Under the pieces are notes generated by a model. It was not told the DNA's origin. It did no database searches and saw only the letters and a program-made list of their open reading frames with translations. Below are positions 37,978 through 50,015 of a stretch of 64,000 nucleotides of DNA, piece by piece. Both the position numbers and the translations under genes were made by a program. The stretch is taken from the NCBI GenBank assembly GCA_035772405.1, contig JAYKKM010000174.1, positions 327,001 through 391,000 of the forward strand. The letters run 5' to 3'. This DNA is from Chrysogorgia sp. JL179-B06. Lineage: Eukaryota; Cnidaria; Anthozoa; Scleralcyonacea; Chrysogorgiidae. How positions within the stretch are numbered: position 1 is the stretch's first letter; each line of letters opens with the position of its first letter.

Positions 37978-38630
37978 ATTAGGGTGGTCCTTAATTTAAT
38001 TTTTTTTATTTTGTATAGTCTCACCCTCTTCAATGGTTCCAATTGGGTTAAAAATGCTGTGTGTAAAATTGTATTAAAAACTATTGATATTTAGGGGTAG
38101 CTCAAGGACCTTGACATTTTTACTATAGTATCCCTATGAGAAAAATCAGCCAAATTGTCCAATATGTTATAAGTCCTTGTGGGAGTGTCTGATTGGTCTA
38201 ACAACCCATTAGTGAGTAGTTTAGACCAAACTTATATAGCCAAAAATGTATGGTTTTTGAGATATAGGGCTACAAAGTTCTTTTCAAAATTCTCATTGGT
38301 TAAAAAAGTTTGGAGCTCTACATCTTGGAAACCATACATTTTTGGCTGTAAGTTTCTCTTAAAGTCAAATAGGAAACCAGGTCTAAAATACTCACTGATG
38401 GATTTTTAGACCAAGCCGACACTCCCCTGAGGACTGATAACATATTGGACAATTTGGCTGATTTTCTCATAGGGATACTATAGTAAAAATTTCAGAGTAC
38501 TTGAGCTACCCCTAAATATCAATAGTTTTTAATACAATTTTACACACAGCATTTTTAACCCAATTGGAACCATTTAAGAGGGTGAGACTATACAAAATAA
38601 AATAAAAATAAAATGAGGACCACCCTAATG
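37978..38630. mobile_element. Long foldback element, arms about 200 bp
   Basis: Begins CATTAGGGTGGTCC and ends GGACCACCCTAATG. The arms run inward through GGTGAGACTATACAAAATAA, AACCCAATTGGAACCATT, TCAATAGTTTTTAATACAAT and CATAGGGATACTATAG. The open frame in the middle matches nothing known. Confidence 0.85.
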
Positions 38631-39074
38631 CTCATAGCAGTGAACTTCCATGCAGGAGGTACCCCAATTTCATTGCAAAATTCGCTGCCAGATAATCGTT
38701 CCAATAAAACCACCTGAAGATACCACGTGGGGGGAGAACGTTCATGACGCAAAAACAAAACGTGACGCATTAGTTACTATGGATTTCGTACCGATTTTTA
38801 TTATCAGTTTTCAACACGGAACAATTGAACATCGTGACCAGACCCCACGGTTATCGTGTTATGATCTGGACAGTCATAAATCGCGTGAAAACTTAAATAC
38901 ATTTGGTCATCCATAAAGTATACCTTACTGTACATTTCTCTTTGTTAACTATATATTAATATATTTCTACGACTATATTATACCTTATTAAGGCCCTGAT
39001 TATATGGAGGCGAGCTGGCCGACATTGACAACAAAAATTAAGTTTGTCTAATATGAAAGAACTCGTAAAATGAT

Positions 39075-39436
39075 AGAGTAACACCTTTTACAACTTTTCC
39101 GTATTTTACTTCGTTTTTGAAATATTTCAGTTTGTTCGATATGTAAATGAGATAGTCTCTGACGTCAGGAGCAGGGTGGAGAATTTTCACTCATTAAAAA
39201 TGTCTTATATCTCAGTGATTGCCAAGTTTACAACGTTCATTATCATGAGGAATATACTTATTATACGCACATTTTCAAGTACATTTGTGGAACAAACCTG
39301 AAGATGGAACTAATATTTTAATGAGTGAAAATTCTCTACCCTGCTCCTGACGTCAGAGACCATCTCATTTACATATCAAACAAACTGAAATATTTCAAAA
39401 ACGAAGTAAAATACGGAAAAGTTGTAAAAGGTGGTA
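39075..39436. repeat. Palindromic element, 'TTTTACAACTTTTCCGTATT' family
   Basis: Arms of about 150 bp (ACTTTTCCGTATTTTACTTC, GTAAATGAGATAGTCTCTGA, TGACGTCAGGAGCAGGGT) with a short AT-rich middle. Same family as 5705-5985 and 39635-40029. Confidence 0.85.
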
Positions 39437-39437
39437 C

Positions 39438-40229
39438 TCAGAGACTCAGATGATGAGACTCAGATGGAGAGCAAAGGTTACAATGATGTCCTGGTTCGAT
39501 TCATATATCATGTTGGCTGAGAGATTTTGCTGAAATCTTTCCCGAACGTCATGAATATCAATTTCAATTAACTTGAGGTTGACCTACGAACCATGAGAGC
39601 TAATAATACCGTTTCTAAATTAAGTTTGTCTAACATGAAAGTACTTGTAAAATGATAGAATAACACCTTTTACAACTTTTCCGTATTTCACTTCGTTTTT
39701 GAAATATTTCAGTTTGTTTGATATGTAAATGAGATGGTCTCTGGCGTCATGTGCAGGGTAGAGAATTTTCACTCATAACTGAAAATGACTTACTTTACAA
39801 CGTTCATTATCATGAAGAGATATTATACGCACATTTTCAAGTAAATTTGTGGAACAAACTTGAAGATGTAACTAATATTTTAATGAGTGAAAACTCTCTA
39901 TCCAGCATCTGACGTCAGAGACCATATTAAACATTTACATATTAAACAAACTGAAATATTTCAAAAATGAAGTAAAATACGGAAAAGTTGTAAAAGGTGT
40001 TACTCTATCATTTTACGAGTTCTTTCATGGCTTCACATACCAACCAAAACAAATTAAAAAAACGGTATTATTAGCTCTCATGGTTCGTAGGTCAACCTCA
40101 AGTTAATTGAAATTGATATCCATGACGTTCGGGAAAGATTTCAGCAAAACCTCTCAGCCAACATGATATATGAATCGAACCAGGACATCATAATGTAACC
40201 TTTGCTCTCCATCTGAGTCTCGGTAGCTC
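39438..40229. repeat. Nested inverted repeat: palindrome within longer palindrome
   Basis: The outer arms 39438-39613 and 40062-40229 are inverse copies of each other (GTAACCTTTGCTCTCCATCT, CATGACGTTCGGGAAAGATT, GGTTCGTAGGTCAACCTCAA). They enclose a second complete palindromic element at about 39635-40029. The outer arms carry a tRNA-like CTCGGTAGCTCAATGGTTAC. Confidence 0.85.
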
Positions 40230-40794
40230 AATGGTTACTATAGCTCGCCTCCGTGTAATCAAGGCCTAACAATTGTTATTATTTGGGAATGTGTTAATTA
40301 ATCACGATTATATACATATATACATATATCATTTATAGCATATTCTTTCAATTTGATCTTAAGCTTACTAAATTTAGAAAAAGGTGTAAATTAAAATACA
40401 ATTAATTTAAATAGTACGGCGCGATCGAGTACGATATGTGTCAAACATGAGCTGAGCTGCTTAATTAAATGACTGGTCTAGAGATAGCAAAGGCCATCAG
40501 GTCAGATAGTGTTCGCCATTGCCACTCACGCATCTGGCTTGCACCAAACATCATTATATCAACTCAAACCATTACTCGTCATCACTTACGGATCTTAATA
40601 ACACGAGCAACGCGGTTTCACCACAATTACATGCGCTACCCTAAACCTTTTCACCCGAATTAGTTATAATTCCCCAACTCGTTCGCCAACTTCCTAACTC
40701 CACTTTATACTCGAATTAAACCTAATCAAGTGTTAACGTATATGAAGAAAGCCTGTCTGGCAATTACATACACGACACACAAACGCGTTCCATC

Positions 40795-41998
40795 TTATCT
40801 CGTCCAAGTTCTTCTTCTGGCGTTGTTTTTGTACTCGGCCAGCCAGCGTCTTAATTCATCTAAGGAATACCCATCAGGTCCCAGTCCTCCGACGTACGCG
40901 ATCTTGTCCTCGTCGATGACGTAAAGCCGCTCTGGGAGCGCGGCGTACGCCAACTGCGTGGTGTCGCTCATGGTGTCGACGAAGACGGGACATGGCGGGT
41001 TCTGAGCGAGCACGAACTTCGCGGCGTTTAGTCTTTCGTCGAGGTTCTGGTGTTGTCGAATCTCGTAGTTGTTCTATTGCAAGGAAAAGAGAAAGGTATC
41101 TTTAATACTATATCTCATCATCATCATTAATCTATTTAACGTGTGTTATCACCATGGAATCATAAAACTATGGATTAACGAACGGCCAAAATTAACCGCG
41201 TTTCGAGTAGAAATTAAACGCCAAGGAAGTGAAGGAATTAACAAACATAAAAACAAAATCATGTCAAGAACAGAAGGAAACATGCGCTAAATGTGTGTTC
41301 AGTCGTAGAACTGCGCACATACTCTTCGCCTATGACCTATAGGCTATAAACTATACATAAAATAGTTTCATCTCTCCCTGTGTCCTTGGAGTCAAACCTA
41401 CGACCTCGTCGGTGGATATACCTCCGTGCTTCGAGCACATCACTGTCTAGAAATGTGAAGAGCGCAGACGATGTAAATTTTAAACAATAACATAACTCAC
41501 CTTGAAAGCCCAACCATCTTGCGCGTGTGCTTCAGAGATATAAACGATAGCAAAATCAGCCACGTCGTTGAAATCGCGAACGACCTCGTTGAACTTGGCC
41601 AATTTCGCCATGAACGGAGGTCAGCTTGAGCTGCCAAAGTTCAGCACGAAAGGCCTTCCTAATCTGACGAGTTCCAAAAGCCTCACGGTCGTTCTGCCAT
41701 CAGCGGTGACGAGCGAACTGTTGACTGCATCAGCTCCTTCGCTGACTTGCTTCCTGAGGTCCATGATTTTCATTTTCCAACATTCCTTGAACATTTGCCA
41801 GCCGAACAGCGAGTGCCAGTAGTTCTCTTTGACCATCTTCATTCTCGCCTTTTGCGAGATTTTCTTCTCGACGAGCACGTGGAAAAGCGGAATGGCGTAG
41901 AGCAAACGGCACATTGTGAACTCCAGGAGCAGGGCGAGCGTGGCGAGCATGTATCTGAAGGGTAACACGGTCGAGTTCGTCAGCACAGTTGATTGCAT
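40795..41998 (-). CDS. DIO: Iodothyronine deiodinase D (DIO-D), selenoprotein with in-frame TGA
   Basis: Exons 41501-41998 (open upstream to a Met at 42070) and 40795-41073, with donor AAG/GTGAGT and acceptor GCAATAG, phase 0. The Met at 41998 gives 258 residues and puts the hydrophobic anchor (LATLALLLEFTMCRLLYAI) as in the paralogues, so I prefer it. After FVLNFGSSS the frame meets TGA (41621-41623) and resumes PPFMAKLAKF, then DVADFAIVYISEAHAQDGW, conserved on both sides, so the TGA is selenocysteine. FGSCT is FGSSS here, so the nearby cysteine is lost. Exon 2 begins NNYEIRQHQNLDERLNAAK and keeps LYVIDEDKIAYVGGLGPDGY and DELRRWLAEY, the most vertebrate-like C-terminus of the four. It heads the tandem B-C-D set. 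Confidence 0.93.
41621..41623 (-). other. Selenocysteine codon (TGA) of DIO-D
   Basis: In-frame TGA between NFGSSS and PPFMAKL, exactly where DIO-C has its TGA and DIO-A/B have TGT/TGC-type Cys codons. Confidence 0.9.
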
Positions 41999-42070
41999 GG
42001 TGGTACTCAGAAGAGATAACCGAATGAATGCGCACTTGACTACCACACACCTTTTTATAGGCAAGCTCAC

Positions 42071-45000
42071 TCATTCCATCGCTAATTTGATATTCCGCTA
42101 ATGATTGGGTATTGTCTCTTGGAATGCATCCTCACTATAATGCCCGTCATTCATCAAATTGAGGCATGAAAATTAAAAACTTATTTCCGGTGGGACTAAG
42201 AGTTTTCCGAAGGTCAATAGGGGTATAACGGTTGGCGAGGATTTGATACATCGTCGTCTAAATATAACTTAAGGCCGCGCTTTCGTTCGAGACGCGATAA
42301 TCTTATGTTGTGTTTCGTGTCTGGTACCTCCGTGGCTTCAGAGATCGTGTTGTTTTTTCCACCCTAAATTACACCCCTGGGATTACGGGGGTTGTTTATG
42401 CGGTGTCTTAATTTCCAGTGAAATTACCCGAGGCCGGCATGAAACGCTTGGAGATGGAATCGAGACGTTGGCATGCATTTTAGAGCTTCCCTCTTTCTTC
42501 AGTACAGGAATTGAGATGCGTAGCTACACCCAGCAAGACACACAAAGCCCGTACATCCATTCCAGTGTCCTTGTCATCCGTTGTAAACAACTGAGGACTT
42601 CCTTAATTTATGTCCGTTGTTATTCACCGATATTCAAAGCGGGCGTTCGGCATTATATTCCCCCGCATGACGCTAGCGCGCCTCTTGGAAAAACCCAATC
42701 AATCTCTCTCTGTTTACCTTCGACTACGACAAGCTTGCGTGTTTCGCAATCGCGTTTCTTGCAAGCACATCTCCCGTTTCGTGACAAATTAACGACTAAC
42801 GTGGATTCCTTTCGTATTTTAAATACACGTGTATCAGTTAATCATCCCATCGGGGGTAATGCGTTGTCATCGTTACGAAATTGCTGACTATGTATTGGTA
42901 CTAGGCGTAGAACGAAGCAAGATACCTTTGTTAGGGCAGACAATGGCGTATGATGTCAACCTGGTCATTATATTCCCGAAAGGTCGCCGTGTTCGTGGTC
43001 GAAGAGTAGAAGAAAAGCAATTGCATGTATGTCTTGTCGAGTAACGGTGTTATAGATTATCTCCGATTTTCATCATTCCATTGTCGCTTGTTTTACCATC
43101 TCGGAGATCTAGAATTTCTGCGAAGGTCAAGTAGATAAGCTGATAAGTGTGTATTGGGCACGATTTAATTGAATATATCTAAATTAAGCTGAAAAACAAA
43201 GTCTGTGTTTCGGCATCTTGAGTATGCGAAAAGAAAGAAAAAACAACCTTTCTCCGATTATCTGTATTAGTTATATTAGCATTATAGTATTATATCTGTA
43301 TAATCAATTTTCTTGTTATCTTAGCGCATAGCTAGTCGCTGTTTTCATTTATCAATCTTTTAACAGTCATGGATTTTAGTAAACAAATATCAGTTACCAA
43401 GCGAAGATATGCAATCACAAAAATTCCTCGACTCAGGTTTTCCGCATGAGGATTCGCCATTTGCTCTTTCACTTGCATTGTTTTAGAGTGAGGTGGCTAC
43501 TTTAGAATGAATCTATACAGTATTTTTAAGACCTGAAAGGTTATTGTACTTATGTGCTGTAGAAATATTATGTCAGGAGGTTGTATATTAAAGTGGCGAG
43601 GGAATGCCCTTCGTCATGATCACCTTGCGTCCTTGACAAAGATGGTCGGCATGGATACAACTATTTTCCAGACTCCGTCAGTCAACCATTGTGACGCCAC
43701 TGAAAGATCTTGAATTTCTATATATGATATCGGGGAATGTTAGTGTTCGCGTCTTTGACGATTTCCGTAGAAGAAGGTCAGATATAGTTTCTTCATTATC
43801 TCTCAATGACCAGCGAATTGCGCTCTTCGTTTTGGCGAGGCTCTGCGAAATAGGGGAGAGCCATGTATATATCGGTGTGCATGAAATGCTGTTTCCATGA
43901 GATATTTTGGATTCTTCGGAGGTTCGTATAGCACCGTCTAGTCTCTTGAATTATTTTGCTTTAACGGTCCAGTTTCAGAGCCATACATGAGGATTGGTTC
44001 CACACGATTCGAAACAGATCAACCTTAAGATCGTGTGGTATAAGTTACTATACGCCATACCATTGTCAATTTTATTGCAAACCGCCGTCTTTGACGAATG
44101 ACGAAGGACACTCTTTTGGCTATATACAACCTTGACTCAATGACACAAAAGGACTTTCCCATTTTCAAGTACTAATCTCAATCCTAATCCTAATCCTAAC
44201 CAACCCTGATCCAACCCTAACAGTATATAGCTAATCCTAACTTCTGGAATAAGTTGCCAAATAAATATAACACTGACGATATATGGGCGATTGTCAAGCT
44301 CGTACCCTCAGAAAAATGATTCTGAGTCCCGCACACACAAGAGGATAATTTTATTCATTTCAAGACATGCTGAAGACTTAGTGTTGTTTTTATGGCTGCT
44401 TACTTCGTGTACTGGACACCGAGAATATTACATCATTGAAATATTTAGTTTAAAAGTGGGGTTAGTATTCCTTTATTTCAGGGTTAGGACTAGAGTTTTT
44501 ATTTGGGTTATGGTTAGGATTTTTGTGCTTGTAAAGCTTCTGAATCCCGAGAAAATAACCTTGATGTGTCTATGACAGTCTGTGTCCATTATGTGTGTGT
44601 GGTACACGAAGAAGATACGGTTTTTATTGTGGAATATACATTCAAATCATTGTCAGTTGCTAATAAAATAGATTGTGATTAATTGTTGTAGATATATATT
44701 TGGGTAATTTTTAATAATTATTTTAACACAGCTTGTATTAAAGGCGCATCTGATCATATACATACATGTACTTTGCCCATTATAATTATCATTATAGAAT
44801 GTCTTGAGACACACTTCAACCCAACGGAAGCCACTCCTTCAGGCCCAGCTGAAGGTAGAACTTGATATTTCAACCCCTCTTCCCCTGATCAATGTTGTTT
44901 CTGAGTAAATATTTGATGTGCTTAGCACTTGGCAATCATTAAAGAGCAACATTGAAACGGGGGGAAGGGTAACATAAAATTAAGTTGTATTTTCTATCCG

Positions 45001-45398
45001 CTTTCCAATATGGGTGTCGTATTTTTTACTGTAAATATTTGAAGTGTCTCCAAATTTATGCACGTCGAGTTGTAGAACAGTTTTAAAACCTTCTTAAGGT
45101 GGCTATAAACAGTTTTTTAAAATTTAGGTGTATGACAATTCGATATAGACAATACTCTTAAGATTTTGTCGTTGTTTAAGTAATTTAAGCTTCGTTCGAC
45201 AGACACTGGGTGTGTGGCTAGATTAATATTTCTACCTTTGAATTCCGTTAATTTCAGCAACATCGAGCCGTTTCTATGGCGACAAACACGTCACAAATTC
45301 CCGTTCAAAATGGCCTATTGTTTCACATATTAGGATAACAAGCAAGGTATGACATACCATTTTTGATTCTGTTTTCCCTTCGAGCAATAGATATAATA
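42071..45398. other. Intergenic; no gene recognised
   Basis: Upstream flank of DIO-D. Several open frames (for example near 42468-42887) lack recognisable motifs. Degenerate CCTAA-type repeats lie at 44165-44240 and TTAGG-type at 44470-44525, in opposite orientation. The piece at 44292-44335 is shared with 49775-49820. Confidence 0.35.
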
Positions 45399-45500
45399 TG
45401 AAAAGGAGAAATAAGAGAACTTCAATGTGTTGAAAAATACTTAAGTAAGAGTACTTACGTATATTCATGGACGACGTTTCGGACGATGTGTCCTTCTTCA
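45399..45500 (+). repeat. Dispersed repeat fragment shared with 10135-10245
   Basis: AAAAGGAGAAATAAGAGAAC, TTCAATGTGTTGAAAAATAC and ACGTTTCGGACGATGTGTCC occur in the same order in both places. Confidence 0.75.
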
Positions 45501-45708
45501 AGATAGAGTAACGTACATTAGGCAGATTATAAAACAAATCTGTAATGCCATTTATTCAAAAACAAACAATATCGTTTTCTTTGATGAACTTTTTTTGGTA
45601 TTACAGAATTTTTCACTTTTTGTGTGGAGGCAGATTTTAGCAATAGAATACATCATGCAAAATTTCAGCTTGTCTATAATTTACTGTTATTTTCGCAGTT
45701 GCGTTTAT

Positions 45709-45780
45709 ATGGAGACCGGGACATCTCGCTTGACCGAGATCCCGGTACACCGGGACAGATTTTTTTCCATATAAACGCAA
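45709..45780. repeat. Short palindromic element with CCGGGA blocks
   Basis: TTGCGTTTATATGG...CCATATAAACGCAA with internal ACCGAGATCCCGGTACACCG. CCCGGTACACCGGGAT-type blocks continue to about 46010. Confidence 0.7.
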
Positions 45781-46738
45781 CATCCCGGTACACCGGGATC
45801 AAGTGAATTGAAATTTAAAACGTCGTCTGACCAGGTAAAATATCCAAAAAGTGGCAAAATGAAAAAAAACATTCGTTGGGATGCTTTTTATGCGAATAAA
45901 ATTAGTTTTTGTTTCATTGAGAAAGTATTATCAATTATTATCAACATTTTCACGCATCCCGGTCACCCGGGACATCCCGGTATACTGGGATCATATAAAC
46001 AGGCCCTTACTCGTTTGTCTGGCAATAGTTCTTGCAATGCGTTCATTGTGTTGGACGTTATTTTGTTCCATAGTTTCCTATCTCTTTTATTAATTATCTC
46101 CTTTATAGACACCTTTGCAGATATATCAAGCCATATCTATAGGCACGATTAACAAATTTATCAATTTGGTTGAGATATAGCAACTAGCGACATCTCTGAT
46201 GAAGGTACGTTCCGCTCGAAACGTCAGTAATTCGTTCCTAAATATCTCGGCAGTTCACTGTACCTAATCGCTTTATCTATATCCAAAACATTGCCTACGC
46301 AGCACTCTACGTTTTTTGCACTCCCAGTAATTACTATTCGTTTAACCTTATAAGAATGAGTCGGTGATTTAAGTAGATTATATAAATTAATGGCGTACAA
46401 GGTTAACGAAAGTGATTTTTAATGTTATGTTAAATCGTTAACGGCCAACCTCATTGGCTGCAATGTTGATTACCACGAGTAAACACACGCCTTCATGTGG
46501 GAACGAATTAAATTCACCTACATTATAGGCAAAGCCGACTTTTGGCAAGACACGAATAACATTATTGATTTCATTACGATAATTATTACACTACAGCAAA
46601 ACACTGAGTATACATAAGAGCGGCTAATGCAAAGGTCGTGAATTCAATACTATATTTCTACTTATTTAGTACTAAATCTGCTATTTTGTGACCTATGGAG
46701 AAGCAAGACTCTGGAATTCATTACCAAAGACTGTTTAA

Positions 46739-47208
46739 AGTGCCCATAACCTCAACATTTTTTATTGTCTTATTTGGAAGAACTTTTAAAATGATAAAGT
46801 AACTTCTTTTGAAGATTTTCGTTTCTTTTTGAGATATATCAGTTTGTTTGATATGCAAATGTCTGAAATTTCGTTACACATGTATATTATGACTTATTGG
46901 AGAAATGTGTATATCTCTTTCATTCTCGAACGAAAATAATCCTTTAAAATCAAGACGTTTGGTCGGTTGTGGGAGAAACGCACACACGTGTTATTCACAC
47001 TTTAGTGTTTTTATTTCATGAACGCAAAGATATATAACATTCTCTGATAACTCATTATGCATGTGTGACGAAATTCCAGATGCATATCAAACAAACTGAT
47101 ATATCTCACAAAGAAAGCGAAGAAGTGAAAATCTTCAAAAAAAGTTGCTTTATCATTTTAAAAGTTCTTCCAAATAAGACAATAAAAAATGTTGAGGTGA
47201 GGGGCACT
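46739..47208. mobile_element. Foldback element flanked by TTAA (piggyBac-like target)
   Basis: TTAA at 46735-46738 and 47209-47212 borders AGTGCCC...GGGGCACT. The arms continue for over 100 bp (ACCTCAACATTTTTTATTGT, CTTATTTGGAAGAACTTTTA, TGATATATCTCA-type text). The middle includes GATATGCAAAT. No transposase is seen. Confidence 0.75.
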
Positions 47209-47455
47209 TTAAGTAGTTTTAAATCGATACTTAAGACTTTTTCCAAATTAATAGTTTTTGTAGTTATCATAGCTTTATTGTTATATAGTAATTTTGATTT
47301 TATAATGAAATTAGTTTTATAAGTATTTTAAGAATGTATTGTTGTATATAATGCTCCTAAAACGTCTATTATTATTATTATCATATGCTAAAACATAAAA
47401 TTATTATTATGCTATGGATAATACTGAATGAAATTACAATAGTTTCTTTTAAATA

Positions 47456-47902
47456 CAGTGAAAAACCCGCATAAAAGAACCAGTGGATTAAGAACCATCA
47501 TTTTGGGTGCTTAATTCCTAAATTTCAGGCAGGTACATACTTAATTTAATATTATTGCAAATGCAAAAACATAATTTGTTGTTTAGTACTCAACGAGGAT
47601 ACATTTTATCAAATTTGGAGGCTTTTAATATGAAATACAATATGAAATATGTTTGGCAATATGAAATACAATTGGGATGTTAATGTTCAATTTATGTGAA
47701 TACAAGATCTTCCTGCAGGGTGAACAGCTCACTAATTAAGGAAACAAATCATTTAAAACACTAGACCAGGAACAATTGTTTTAGAAATAAGAACCAGTTA
47801 AGAACCAATTCGGCCTGATTTCTCACTAAGTATACCCATTATATAAGAACCATTTCAGCCTGACGTCAAAAAATAATGGTTCTTTTATGTGGGTTTTTAC
47901 TG
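47456..47902. mobile_element. TA-flanked TIR element, pogo/Tigger-like
   Basis: CAGTGAAAAACCCGCATAAA at the left and the inverse ...TATGTGGGTTTTTACTG at the right, with TA at 47454-47455 and 47903-47904. Internal short repeats of AAGAACCA. 447 bp, non-coding. Confidence 0.85.
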
Positions 47903-48026
47903 TAGATAAAATCAGAATCATTAGGATTTAAGTTTGGCTTTAGCGCGATTTCATTTAGTTGGTTCTTGACTAGTTTAAGTAGTTAAAAAACGTGTTGTGC
48001 TGCGTAGGCAGTGTAGAAATACAAAT

Positions 48027-48195
48027 CAAATATCTAAAAAGGTTGGTGTACTGCATTATCCGAAATAGCGTGTAAGTTCGGTCTAACGTTTCGAGCGAAG
48101 GCAGTGGCGAAGCTGCATGCCGTACTGGGAAGGTCCTTAACGTTGGACAACTTACACGCTATATTTCGGCAGTACACCAAGCTTTTTAGATATTT
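48027..48195. repeat. Foldback with GTTTCGAGCGAAGG core
   Basis: AAATATCTAAAAAGGTTGGT...TAACGTTTCGAGCGAAGG is paired with an inverse arm ending CACCAAGCTTTTTAGATATT. A better preserved copy is at 59540-59738. Confidence 0.8.
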
Positions 48196-49039
48196 AAGTA
48201 GTTAAACTTTGGTCAAAGTATAGTTCCAGATCACATTGTGCTCCTTATATGTGCAAAGCATTGTCTCAGAATGCCAATTAGGCTATTTCTTCCTCTTAAA
48301 AAACACCTAGTGTTCCGGCGTTTAGTAAAAAGATCATTGAGTCTAGAATTAGGATTGTGAAGTCGTTTAGTAAAAAGATCAGTGAGGCTAGACTGATTAT
48401 AGGAATGTAAAGTTGTTGCCCAGTGTTCCATTTAGTACTGTAAAGAACAGGTTTTACAATGAACCGATACATGCTGCGTATAGACTGTAGGATTGCTAAG
48501 GCCTTAGTCAGAGAGTGAAACCTCGATAATATAGTATGTATATACCGAAGGTGATACATCATATGAAAATTGATTAAAATATATAAACTATAGATAACAT
48601 TTACAAGACGTCCGCTAGGCGTTAACTCGGGCTACTTATATACCGTATATACTATATATCATGACCAAAGAGAAACCAATTACTACGTAGATTTTGGTTC
48701 ATGCAAACATATAGTGGTATACGTATAGTAATATATGGAGAACTTGGAGTAAACAGACGATACATGCATGTGAAAGTGCCGAACTCAAATCTTCGGATGT
48801 GTAGTTCGAAGTGTATAGTTATACAGAAGCTAGTATGATTCAAAGTTGCCTTATCGTGTAATGAAGACAGGCATATACAGAATACAAGATAAAATGCGCT
48901 CTTCGCACCAGTGCATGATGGGACCTCAAGAAGCTGAGGCCGGGGAAATGTAACTAATGATTACGACCTTGAACGCCATAACATTGTCAATGTATTTGTG
49001 CCGGAAAGTCAGACCCTTCGATATTAGGGCATCTAATTT

Positions 49040-49113
49040 AGCCTCCTCCGCAGGCATCTCTCTCATGCGGGGGGAAATTGCGGGGAGTTCCCCAGAGTTG
49101 CCTGCGGAAGAGG
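49040..49113. repeat. Short inverted-repeat element, same ends as 1732-1887
   Basis: AGCCTCCTCCGCAGGCA...TTGCCTGCGGAAGAGG. Confidence 0.65.
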
Positions 49114-49774
49114 GAAGGGCATCATCTTCATGTGCACAACTAACAAAAGGTCCGATATGCGTACATGTATCTGCGCCAAAGCCAGCACTCTGGGAATCTT
49201 GTCAAGATCTGTGGGAATCTTTTTCAAGATCTTGTCAAGATTTTTGTCTTCCGAAGAGGTGGAATGTATGTCCTTTGAAGATGGTCGCTGCGCCCAACGA
49301 GTGAAAACCTTTTGTGAATATAAAGCACAAAAATTGTGGTAGTTTACTATAAGTCCAGACGATTTTACTCTGTCTGACACCAGACGGTTAATTTACTTCA
49401 ATTACTCGTTGTTTTTGGCTTCCGAAGTCGAAGAGGTGGAATTTATATCCTTTGAAGACATGTTTAAAATAGTTACCATTTATATCAGCATAAAATAATG
49501 TTGTTCTTCGTCTCGCTCCGTAGTTACAGGTCAGCGGTTACACCAACAAGTTAACAGAACCACAACACGATAGCAATATATCTGCACGTTGCGCAGATAC
49601 AAAATGATCGCACAAAAGTTGTTACAGCATGTTGGCTGTAACAACGCGACTATCATGGCTAAACAATAGTATTGTTGAACGAATGTTGTTCAGCTTTGTT
49701 TCAACAATGTTGTTCACGGTTGTTGGAACAAGACAACAATAGAACACTGAGACGATATGTATCGTCAGAAATGT

Positions 49775-49850
49775 ATCGTCAAGCTCGTATCCTCAGAAAA
49801 ATGATTCTGAGTCCCGGACAGGAATCGAACCTATAACCACCTTCTGTTCG
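49775..49850 (-). mobile_element. tRNA-like SINE head fragment
   Basis: Read on the minus strand it contains ATAGGTTCGATTCCTGTCCG (B-box and T-stem-like). The CTCAGAAAAATGATTCTGAG hairpin is shared with 44292-44335. Not a complete tRNA. Confidence 0.5.
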
Positions 49851-50015
49851 CTATTGTTATCATTCAACCTTGTTTACAAATTGTAACATATTGATGATTG
49901 AACAACATTGTTGACAACATTACTGCCACGCCTGTCGTGAAGCTTAGATATCAGTGAAATAATTCAAAGAAATCACTAATTATTGACGCTTTGCTTGGTT
50001 CTTGCTGTTCATCCC

